Shown here: piece after piece, positions 1 to 6,233 of the stretch
How positions within the stretch are numbered: the first letter of the stretch is position 1
How the letters are laid out: every line of letters starts with the position of its first letter
DNA from: Pseudobdellovibrionaceae bacterium
Lineage (GTDB): Bacteria > Bdellovibrionota > Bdellovibrionia > Bdellovibrionales > Bdellovibrionaceae
Direction of reading: 5' to 3'
Assembly: GCA_947374445.1 (NCBI GenBank)
Contig: CANCBY010000146.1
Span: forward strand, 1-6,367
Length of the DNA stretch: 6,367 nt
The notes under the pieces: generated by a model
The model's database searches: none
What the model was told of the DNA's origin: nothing
The model's input: only the letters and a program-made list of their open reading frames with translations
Made by a program: the position numbers and the translations under genes

Positions 1-1122
1 CCAGGCAGCGCTCTTGATTGGAAAAATCTGTTTCTTGCGGTTTTTGTGACCCAACGGGGGTTTTTATATGCATTGCCGGCGGGACTTTGGCTGATTGAGA
101 GATCAGCCAGCAATTTTTTTGCGCGGAAAGAGCAACTCGCATTTGGATTGATTTGGGGAGCGCTTGTATTTTTTCATCTTCATAGCTTCTTGATATTAAG
201 TGTTTATTTGCTCGGAGTGTTTTTACTTAGAAAAAACTGGCGCCAATTTATTTTGTCAATGGCAGTTGCAAGTGCTGTGGCACTGCCATTTCTATTTGTT
301 GTTTTCGGCCAAGGACAGAATTTAGGAAATGCCATTGGCTTTAGCTGGGGTTGGACTTTTGCCGATCGCATGAAGGACATGGGATTCTTTTATTATCTGC
401 TGCAAAACTTTTCGGGTTTTATTTTGGTTTTGATTTTGTCTTTGATCGCGGCCTATCGAAATTCCAATGCGCGCCTTGAGTTTGCGTTCTTATTGGCTCT
501 TTGGTTTTTGTTTTTTAATGTGCGGGTGGCGCCTTGGGCTTGGGATAATATCAAGGTGTTACTGTGGATTTATATTCTGATGCAGATCTGGTTTTTTGAT
601 CATTATTGGCAGAGCACGACAAAGGGCTCTCGTTGGCAGCAGAATCTAATCTTGCTTTGTGCGTTTGCCCCTGGAGTGTTTCAGTTGGCCGCGAGTTTTC
701 CGGCTCGTGTTCATGCCAGCAAAATAGGCCCTCCGGAGGTGCTTGCTGAGTGTGTCAGGAAGCAAATAGGTGTGAATGATGTCGTGATTGCCTCTAGTTC
801 TTACGATCATGCGCTTTATTTTCAAGGGATGAAAATGGCTCTGGGTTACGAGGGGCATGTGTGGTCGCATGGCTATGATTTAAGCAAACGCAAAGCTCAA
901 GTGCAGAGCATTCTCAATTTCGCAGAGGGTTGGCCTCAGGCGGCAAAAGAACTTGATGCCAAATGGATGGTCAGGCGTAAGAATGAGCCCGAATTAGTTT
1001 TTTCTCAATGGGACTCGGTGGCTGCAACAGCGACTGAGTGTGAGGATTTTATATATGATCTTTCGCAATTCAATGGCAGCTCTTTTGATTTTGGCAACTC
1101 TAACTCCGGGAGCCATCGCTAA
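1..1122 (+). CDS. Polytopic membrane protein, GT-C glycosyltransferase-like (C-terminal part, 5' end outside window)
   Basis: The reading frame is open from base 1 to the TAA at 1120-1122, giving 373 residues; the GTG at 46 is only an internal valine codon and I see no reason to start there, so the gene is cut by the window edge. About six to eight hydrophobic segments fill roughly the first 230 residues, for example around FVTQRGFLYALP, LAFGLIWGALVFFHLHSF and APWAWDNIKVLLWI. A soluble tail of about 140 residues follows. The TQRGFLYALP and PWAWDNIKVL patterns, and the tail motif LGYEGHVWSHGYDLSKRK followed by a conserved-looking LDAKWMV strand, resemble large bacterial GT-C-fold membrane proteins (PMT-like family) that use polyprenyl-phosphate sugars. 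The catalytic N-terminal loop would be upstream and is not visible, so the enzymatic role is inferred. Its last 68 bases overlap the start of the slt gene, implying co-transcription. It could equally be an uncharacterised membrane protein without transferase activity. Confidence 0.75.
   Translation, partial: PGSALDWKNLFLAVFVTQRGFLYALPAGLWLIERSASNFFARKEQLAFGLIWGALVFFHLHSFLILSVYLLGVFLLRKNWRQFILSMAVASAVALPFLFVVFGQGQNLGNAIGFSWGWTFADRMKDMGFFYYLLQNFSGFILVLILSLIAAYRNSNARLEFAFLLALWFLFFNVRVAPWAWDNIKVLLWIYILMQIWFFDHYWQSTTKGSRWQQNLILLCAFAPGVFQLAASFPARVHASKIGPPEVLAECVRKQIGVNDVVIASSSYDHALYFQGMKMALGYEGHVWSHGYDLSKRKAQVQSILNFAEGWPQAAKELDAKWMVRRKNEPELVFSQWDSVAATATECEDFIYDLSQFNGSSFDFGNSNSGSHR
1041..1046 (+). 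promoter_or_regulatory. Ribosome binding site deciding the slt start
   Basis: TGAGGA ends 8 bases before the ATG at 1055. It lies inside the coding sequence of the upstream membrane protein. It is the reason for choosing ATG 1055 over the in-frame GTG at 1040, which overlaps this site, and over the ATG at 1073, which would leave a signal peptide with no basic residue. Confidence 0.65.
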
Positions 1123-3463
1123 GCCAACAGCTAAACAGGCAGTTAATTCGGCGAAACTTCAGCCAGGTAAACCCACGCTAAAAAAATTGGGATCGCTCAA
1201 AGAGCTTGAAAACAGCAAAATGTGGCAAGAGTGTGCTGCTCTTGCTCCCGCGGTGATGACTGAAGAGCCTTCCGTTGCTGGTTGGGTTTTGGTGTCGTGG
1301 TTGAACTGCTCAAGGCAGCTAGTTCTAGGCAGCGCAAAATCACCGAAGACTCAGGCTTTGGCGCTTGCACTAGCGAGAGCAGATAAATCTCCGAATTTGC
1401 TTTTAGAGTCGAGTGCTCGCAAAGCTTTGCGCGAAGAACTTTGGCGCTCACGTGTAACTTATATCGAAGCGCTCTTTAAGCTCTTGGATAAAAAGAGTTT
1501 GCAAGAAGCCGATCGGCATATTCAGATTTTGGCGCTTCAGGTACAAGAGCGCGAGCAGAAGGCCAAGATTTTAGCACTTTCAGGGGAGTGGGCTTTTTTA
1601 AGCCATCAAACAGCGGCGGCTGAAGTTTTTTTTCAAGAGAGCTTAGATTTATCTGAATCTAAAGCTGCTCGCGACCGGTTGTATTCTTTGCAGTTGGCAT
1701 TGCTTCGTAAAAAATCTGAAGACGGTGGCAAGGCAGGAGTAGCTTCTGATAAATCAAAAACTGAAACACTTTCTGAAGGCGAACAAAAATTTGTAGATAG
1801 ATTGGCTGGAGCTCAAAAGAACAACGATTTGATTTCGTTGATGCAAGATTCAGTGATTTATCTCAATACTTACCCCAATGGAAAAAAATCAAAATGGGCC
1901 TTTGATCGAATTCTAGAAATCTACACTAGCTTTTTGGAAGATAGAAATGGAGCAAAGGTTGAAGCTAAAAGTGATGACAAGAACAACGAAAAGAACGCTG
2001 ACAAGTATCTAAGTCTTCGTGAAAAAGCTCTTGCTCAAATGGAAAAACTAGATGCAAGCAGAGCTTTTGAGCTGGCGCGGATTCTTCATCGTAAGAATGA
2101 TTATCAGGGATCATTGCGTTTGTCGGAGCGAGCACTTTTAAATCTTTCAATCTCACCACAAGCGGCTCAGATAAATTACGTGGCAGGTCGGTCCGCGCAG
2201 TTTTTGGGCGATTATAAAAAAGCGCAAAAATATTTTTCAGATTATTTAGAGTGGAACAGCGCCGGTGAAGATTCTAGTGAAGTGAGTTTTCGTTTGGCCT
2301 TGGTCTACTATCGTTTGGCTAATTACTCTTCGGCTATCGCCATTCTAGAAAAACTTTTAGCTAGCAATGGAAGTGATAAATTTGAACTGGGCTCTCGCTA
2401 TTGGCTCACACGCTCTCTGCAGGCGACTAAAAATGATCGGGCCGAAGCTGAGATAAAAAAGCTTATCGAGAGATTTCCATTTTCTTACTACGGCCTTAAA
2501 TTAAGGGCTGAAAAATTGAATTTGCAAATCGAACCTTTTCCGTCGTCGGCACAGCCTTCCTTGCAGAGCAAAGCGGTAAACAGTTCAGATCCTACTTTTT
2601 TCACGACCTATCAAAAGCAAAATTGGCAGCGCGCTCTTTTGCTCGGCTCTCAAGGCTGGGTCAGCGAAGCGTTTCAAGAAGTTTTGGACATGAATTTTCC
2701 TGCAGCTGCAGGTGCTAAAATAAAAATGGCCCAAGAGCTCAATCGAAATCATCTTTATTGGGCTGCGATTAAGCTGACGAATGAGTCTTTGGATTTAGAT
2801 CCTCAGTTACGAGCAGCGGAATATATTTCATTGGGTTTTCCGACGGCCTATGAAACAGCGATACAGGTTGAAGCTGAGCGCTATCATTTGTCTCCTTGGT
2901 TGGTGAAATCTTTGATTCGTCAAGAAAGTGCTTACAACGAACGAGCAACCAGCGTGTCTCGAGCTATGGGGTTGATGCAATTGATTCCGCCGACGGCGCA
3001 AGAAGTGGCAAAAGAGTTGGGTTTAAGCGGTTTGGATCTTCCGGAAGACTCTTATATTCCGGCGGTGAATTTACAGATGGGCACTTATTACATCTCAAAA
3101 ATGATCAAGCAATTCGGTGGCAATGTGCCAATGGGACTTGCGGCTTACAATGCCGGGCCGTCTAAGATGCAGTTATTTGTAAAGGCAAGGCCCGAAGTCG
3201 AAAAGCAGATCAACCAGTTTTCATCGCAACCAGAAGATGAAATTTGGTTTGATGAACTGCCTTGGTCTGAGACAAGTTTCTATGTGAAAGCTATTTTGCG
3301 AAACACCATTTTGTATCGTCTGTTGATTTTGCAAGAAGGGGCTCCGCCTTTGAAGTTGGAAAAAGTTTTGTGGGGTGACCTTACGCCGGGCTTAGCACCC
3401 GATCTAAAGTCTAGCTCATCGCTAGATGTTAGCCCTGATTCACAGCCCAGAAGCTCACGGTAA
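1055..3463 (+). CDS. slt: Soluble lytic murein transglycosylase, Slt70 type (GH23)
   Basis: The predicted 802-residue periplasmic enzyme would cleave the MurNAc-GlcNAc bond of peptidoglycan and leave 1,6-anhydro-MurNAc ends. A Sec signal peptide ends near AIA at residue 22. A long helical, TPR-like superhelix follows (about 30-600), including RYWLTRSL near 448 and FPFSYYGL at 474-481, both typical of the Slt70 ring domain. The lysozyme-like SLT domain follows: RQESAYN with predicted catalytic Glu624, GLMQLIP at 639-645, NLQMGTYY at 672-679 and AAYNAGP at 696-702, then the ETSFYVKAILRN segment. Family members such as E. coli Slt70 are about 645 residues; the extra length here lies in charged Lys/Glu/Ser-rich inserts between helices and a Pro/Ser-rich tail of about 35 residues. 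The gene overlaps the upstream membrane-protein gene by 68 bases and ends in a stem-loop. The family call is firm; the symbol reflects family and not proven orthology. Confidence 0.93.
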   Translation: MIFRNSMAALLILATLTPGAIAKPTAKQAVNSAKLQPGKPTLKKLGSLKELENSKMWQECAALAPAVMTEEPSVAGWVLVSWLNCSRQLVLGSAKSPKTQALALALARADKSPNLLLESSARKALREELWRSRVTYIEALFKLLDKKSLQEADRHIQILALQVQEREQKAKILALSGEWAFLSHQTAAAEVFFQESLDLSESKAARDRLYSLQLALLRKKSEDGGKAGVASDKSKTETLSEGEQKFVDRLAGAQKNNDLISLMQDSVIYLNTYPNGKKSKWAFDRILEIYTSFLEDRNGAKVEAKSDDKNNEKNADKYLSLREKALAQMEKLDASRAFELARILHRKNDYQGSLRLSERALLNLSISPQAAQINYVAGRSAQFLGDYKKAQKYFSDYLEWNSAGEDSSEVSFRLALVYYRLANYSSAIAILEKLLASNGSDKFELGSRYWLTRSLQATKNDRAEAEIKKLIERFPFSYYGLKLRAEKLNLQIEPFPSSAQPSLQSKAVNSSDPTFFTTYQKQNWQRALLLGSQGWVSEAFQEVLDMNFPAAAGAKIKMAQELNRNHLYWAAIKLTNESLDLDPQLRAAEYISLGFPTAYETAIQVEAERYHLSPWLVKSLIRQESAYNERATSVSRAMGLMQLIPPTAQEVAKELGLSGLDLPEDSYIPAVNLQMGTYYISKMIKQFGGNVPMGLAAYNAGPSKMQLFVKARPEVEKQINQFSSQPEDEIWFDELPWSETSFYVKAILRNTILYRLLILQEGAPPLKLEKVLWGDLTPGLAPDLKSSSSLDVSPDSQPRSSR

Positions 3464-3487
3464 GGTCACACAGTGGTGACCTTTATT
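3462..3487 (+). terminator. Stem-loop at the slt stop codon, possible weak terminator
   Basis: An 8-base perfect inverted repeat, AAGGTCAC (3462-3469) and GTGACCTT (3476-3483), has a 6-base loop and begins inside the TAA stop codon. The following TTTATT gives only a short, interrupted U tract, so termination is probably partial. It could instead protect the 3' end of the mRNA while allowing read-through into the next gene. No convincing sigma-70 promoter was found in the 112-base spacer to mltD. Confidence 0.45.
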
Positions 3488-3565
3488 GAGACCTTGTTTA
3501 TCCTAAAGGCTGGACGTGTTGGGATTAAGGTCGATTTGCAAAAACTAGCAATAGGTATCTGTCGT

Positions 3566-3570
3566 GGAGG
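3566..3570 (+). promoter_or_regulatory. Ribosome binding site for mltD
   Basis: GGAGG lies 5 bases before the ATG at 3576 and only 2 bases before the ATG at 3573, which favours 3576. The in-frame GTG at 3564 overlaps this site and is unlikely to be used. A further in-frame GTG at 3615, preceded by an AAAGAAGAG tract, is a weaker alternative that would give a more usual signal-peptide length. Confidence 0.6.
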
Positions 3571-3575
3571 ATATG

Positions 3576-5630
3576 ATGGGATCTGAACAATTCAGAAAAG
3601 AAGAGTCCACGGCAGTGATATATAAAGTGATCAAAACAAATAGCGCGCTTAATTTACTAAAAGGTCTGGTAAAGAGCATCACCTTAGCTTCATTGATTTC
3701 AGGTTGCGCACATATGTCGTCTAAACCTGGCGAGACAGCTGGCAGCGATGTGCAGCCCGGAGATCGTTTGATTGTGCCATCCAACTCGCCGGCAGAAGTG
3801 CAATCTTTTCGTGTGACTGATCCCGAACCTCCCAAAGTGACAGACACTGAGTTGGATTCGATTCCTACCGACATCAACGAAAAGGTTGAACAGTGGGTTA
3901 AATACTTTCAAGGTAAAAAAGGCCGTCCGCACATGGAGCGATACCTTGCTCGATCAAGCCGCTACATGAAGATCATGCAGACAATCCTTAGAAAAAACGG
4001 ATTGCCTGAAGATCTCATTTACATCGCCTTGATTGAATCGGGTTTTTCATCAAAAGCCACAAGCCATGCAGCTGCTGTGGGCTACTGGCAGTTTATTCGC
4101 GGTACAGGAAAGCGTTACGGACTTGAAATCAACGGCCTGGTTGATGAGCGGCGCGATCCAATTTTGGCGACTCAAGCTGCTGCTGAGTATTTCAAAGGTC
4201 TTTACAGTGTTTTTGGATCTTGGTATTTGGCGATGGCCTCTTATAATGTGGGTGAAAACCGCGTGAAGCGCGAAGTGATGAATCACTACACCAGAGATTT
4301 TTGGGAGCTCGCTCGTAAACGTCGTCTGCCTAAAGAGACAATCAATTATATTCCTAAATTTATCGCGGCAAAGCTGATCGGTAATAATCCGGCCAAGTAT
4401 GGTTTCACTGATATCGAATGGGAAAAGCCTCTTGAGTTTGAAACGATCAAAGTAGATCGTCCGGTCAATCTTAAGCAGATGGCGGCAAAACTTAATTTTG
4501 ACTATGATGATCTCAAACAAATGAATCCTAAATTTAAAGGAGAGATTGCTCCAGCCAAGTCAGCTGATGGAGTGTCTGTTCTTGAAATCCGTGTGCCCGT
4601 AGGTCAAACAGTCGCAGGGCTTGCGGCCGCTCAGGCAAGCTTCGCAGGCAGAGTTGAATTCATCGCCGATGCCGGAGACACGACAACACACAAAGTAAAA
4701 TCCGGTGAGTCGCTTTATACGATCGCAAGAAAGTACCATTCCTCAGTGGCTTTGCTTCGTGACTTGAATGATCTCAAGGCGGGCCGCAAACTTCGCATTG
4801 GTATGCGCTTGCAAGTTCCAGAGCGTGGTGGTGGCAAAAAAGCAGCAGCTCTCGCCGTTGCTGAACGAGCTAAAAAAGCTAAGGCTGTTGAAGTCGTAAA
4901 AGAGACTCCTGAAGAGACCACTGTCGCTGCTGAAAAGGCGACAGAAGAAGTCGAAGTCAGCACCAGCGAAGGAAAGTTTTATGTCGTGCAACCAGGCGAC
5001 ACTCTTTCTGGAATTGCGGATGACTACGACTCAACAGTGAATGAGCTTCGTAAGCTCAATAAACTTCGTCGAGGCAATATGCTCAAAGTGGGCATGCGCC
5101 TCAAAGTGCCTTCGGATGATCAAGGAATTCCAGTGGCGCCAGATAGTGATCAAGTGATGCCGAGCCGTGGCCCTCAAGCCGTAGGACCGATCGCTCACGT
5201 TGTTAAGCCGGGTGAGACTCTGACTTCGATCGCTCAAAAGTATGGCGTGAGTGTGGCATCGCTTAAAAAGGCGAACAACTTGCGAGCAAAATCTATGTTG
5301 CGTGTGGGTTCAAAACTTGTGATTCCAGTGAGCTCAAATCGAGAAGTTCGGCATAATGAGGCTTATAGTAAAGCGTACAGCAAGGTGGCTCGTTCACGTC
5401 GTTTGGTGTCGCGTGCAGTGGCCCGACCACTGCGCAGTTCACCGCGCAAACAATCTCAACGTGTTCACGTTGTAAAACGCGGCGAAAATTTGGGCCACAT
5501 CGCAGAGAAATACTCGATCACTGTTTCGGAGTTGAGAAATCGCAATCGCAGTATCGCGAGTGGATCGAAACTGTTTGTGGGATCACGTTTGTTGATTCCT
5601 GAAGCACGAGCGGCGTCAGTGCGCGAGTAG
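3576..5630 (+). CDS. mltD: Lipoprotein lytic transglycosylase, MltD type with LysM domains
   Basis: The predicted protein has 684 residues and would be lipid-anchored on the periplasmic side, cutting peptidoglycan glycan strands with anhydro-muropeptide release. A hydrophobic stretch ends in a lipobox, LISGC, with lipidated Cys44. The +2 residue is Ala and not Asp, which under the E. coli rule would favour the outer membrane. The family-1D SLT domain covers about 125-245: ALIESGF with predicted catalytic Glu154, AVGYWQFI, and MASYNVGENRVKR. One degenerate LysM-like unit (about 288-341) and four clear LysM domains follow (see separate entry). The 43 residues before Cys44 are long for a lipoprotein signal, so translation could start later, for example at GTG 3615. 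The gene sits 112 bases behind slt with its own strong ribosome binding site, so the two wall hydrolases may be co-expressed or separately tuned. E. coli MltD is about 450 residues with two LysM domains; this one is clearly longer. Confidence 0.93.
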   Translation: MGSEQFRKEESTAVIYKVIKTNSALNLLKGLVKSITLASLISGCAHMSSKPGETAGSDVQPGDRLIVPSNSPAEVQSFRVTDPEPPKVTDTELDSIPTDINEKVEQWVKYFQGKKGRPHMERYLARSSRYMKIMQTILRKNGLPEDLIYIALIESGFSSKATSHAAAVGYWQFIRGTGKRYGLEINGLVDERRDPILATQAAAEYFKGLYSVFGSWYLAMASYNVGENRVKREVMNHYTRDFWELARKRRLPKETINYIPKFIAAKLIGNNPAKYGFTDIEWEKPLEFETIKVDRPVNLKQMAAKLNFDYDDLKQMNPKFKGEIAPAKSADGVSVLEIRVPVGQTVAGLAAAQASFAGRVEFIADAGDTTTHKVKSGESLYTIARKYHSSVALLRDLNDLKAGRKLRIGMRLQVPERGGGKKAAALAVAERAKKAKAVEVVKETPEETTVAAEKATEEVEVSTSEGKFYVVQPGDTLSGIADDYDSTVNELRKLNKLRRGNMLKVGMRLKVPSDDQGIPVAPDSDQVMPSRGPQAVGPIAHVVKPGETLTSIAQKYGVSVASLKKANNLRAKSMLRVGSKLVIPVSSNREVRHNEAYSKAYSKVARSRRLVSRAVARPLRSSPRKQSQRVHVVKRGENLGHIAEKYSITVSELRNRNRSIASGSKLFVGSRLLIPEARAASVRE
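4689..5600 (+). other. Four LysM domains encoded in mltD
   Basis: Four peptidoglycan-binding LysM modules lie at approximate residues 372-415, 469-512, 541-584 and 631-675 of the 684-residue protein. Each opens with a H/Y-x-V-K/Q-x-G-E/D motif (HKVKSGES, YVVQPGDT, HVVKPGET, HVVKRGEN) and closes with a V/I-P pair (LQVPE, LKVPS, LVIPV, LLIPE). The linker between modules one and two (about 423-467) is rich in Ala, Lys and Glu and probably forms a helical or flexible spacer. The linker between modules three and four is strongly basic (Arg/Ser/Lys-rich). LysM domains bind the N-acetylglucosamine-containing glycan backbone, so the array should tether the enzyme to the sacculus. Confidence 0.9.
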
Positions 5631-5637
5631 TTCGCAT

Positions 5638-5682
5638 AAAAAAAGGAACCCGCAATCTACAATCCTAGTAAAAAGCGGGTTT
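5638..5682 (-). terminator. Terminator-like hairpin, best read on the minus strand
   Basis: The arms AACCCGC (5647-5653 on the plus strand) and GCGGGTT (5675-5681) form a 7-base GC-rich stem around a 21-base loop. On the minus strand the hairpin is followed by CC and then seven T (the A-run at 5638-5644), the classic intrinsic terminator layout. On the plus strand only TTTAA follows, so for mltD it is at best a weak terminator. The large loop lowers stability. It would end minus-strand transcripts coming from the mrp side, just before they run into mltD. Confidence 0.55.
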
Positions 5683-5713
5683 AAGGGGAATGAAACCATA
5701 AAATGTTTTTCAT
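5681..5713 (-). CDS. Ten-codon minus-strand ORF with good ribosome binding site (doubtful gene)
   Basis: An ATG at 5711-5713 opens a frame reading MKNILWFHSP and then TAA at 5681-5683. A GAGAGG site lies 6 bases before the ATG (plus-strand CCTCTC, 5720-5725). The stop codon runs into the first arm of the minus-strand terminator. Nothing in the sequence shows that it is translated; a leader peptide would need a regulated gene downstream on the same strand, and only the antisense of mltD is there. It may be the fragment of a lost gene or chance. Confidence 0.15.
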   Translation of the reverse strand: MKNILWFHSP

Positions 5714-5738
5714 ACAAATCCTCTCGACCAATACCCAA

Positions 5739-6233
5739 TCAGAAAATTTCTAAGAAATTATTCCCTTTGGCAACTGGCTGGCATTTGAGGTCACCCTCAA
5801 GAAGCCCCTCTAGCTTTGCGTGCTCGCAGTTTCCCACGAGGTAGCCTTTGGCAAAGAAAGGATCAAAAATCCTTTAATTTCTCTAGAACCTCCACGGTAA
5901 AAAAAGGTTGAACATAGCGGCCATAACGGACCAAACATAACAGAGTAGGCGGTAGCAATCCTGGTGACTTGCACTGCTAGTCTTCGGCGTCGTCAGCCAG
6001 AAACCATGCTCTCGGCATTTTTTTGGGCGCTGAATTAGGCACTTGGCCTCCTTGACCTGATCAGTATAACAGGCCGAAGGCGTCTTACAAAATTTTGTAA
6101 ATAGCTTTCTCAACAAAGGACATAAACTGTCTCTTCTGGAGTCAGTCGGTTCGCGGGCGATCTCTTTTTGAGAGAGATCTGCACTGAAAGCCGCAGTAGG
6201 AATGAGTTTTAGAGCGGTAAGCGCGCGCGGATT
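5739..6233 (-). pseudogene. Probable broken small exported cysteine-containing protein
   Basis: No single frame is intact, yet protein-like stretches follow one another on the minus strand. Frame 1 is open from 6233 down to the TAG at 5883-5885 and reads like a signal-peptide end (PTAAFSA then DLSQKEIARE) followed by Cys-containing segments (KFCKTPSACYTDQ, KEAKCLIQRPKKC). It has no ATG, GTG or TTG start before a TTG at 6114-6116. Frame 2 gives FLADDAED, a TAG at 5977-5979, then RYGRYVQPFFTVEVLEKLKDF up to a TGA at 5863-5865. Frame 3 gives DPFFAKGYLVGNCEHAKLEG and continues to a TGA at 5739-5741, ending NNFLEIF. Two single-base length changes, at the 7-base run 5899-5905 (or further upstream) and the 5-base run 5865-5869, would join them into about 155 residues. 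I do not recognise the family. Decay of a real gene is my preferred reading; homopolymer sequencing error is the main alternative. Confidence 0.5.

Noticed and set aside
46..48. GTG as true start of the membrane-protein gene
   Set aside because: The frame stays open upstream to base 1 with hydrophobic, protein-like residues, and no ribosome binding site precedes the GTG.
646..870. Minus-strand frame of 74 codons inside the membrane-protein gene
   Set aside because: It lies wholly antisense to a clearly coding frame, shows no domain or signal and has no ribosome binding site of note; a shadow frame.
2896..3165. Plus-strand 89-codon frame inside slt
   Set aside because: It overlaps the Slt catalytic domain in another frame; serine- and glycine-rich composition is a by-product of the real frame.
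3484..3563. Sigma-70 promoter for mltD in the spacer
   Set aside because: TTGAGA (3486-3491), TTGGGA (3519-3524) and TTGCAA (3536-3541) can be seen as -35-like boxes, but none has a credible -10 box at 16-18 bases.
4050..4520. Minus-strand frame of 156 codons opposite mltD
   Set aside because: It is antisense to the conserved MltD catalytic domain and its product shows no recognisable motif; the open frame follows from mltD codon use.
5883..6116. Intact 77-codon minus-strand gene starting at the TTG at 6114-6116
   Set aside because: Its protein-like character continues upstream of the TTG into a signal-peptide-like segment, and the end (after about 5905) looks less protein-like than the alternative frame; better explained as part of a broken longer gene.
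6159..6179. Inverted repeat GATCTCT / AGAGATC with a 7-base loop as mrp terminator
   Set aside because: It lies about 30 bases past the mrp stop on the minus strand, but no T tract follows and it falls inside the protein-like remnant frame, so chance pairing in coding-derived sequence is likely.
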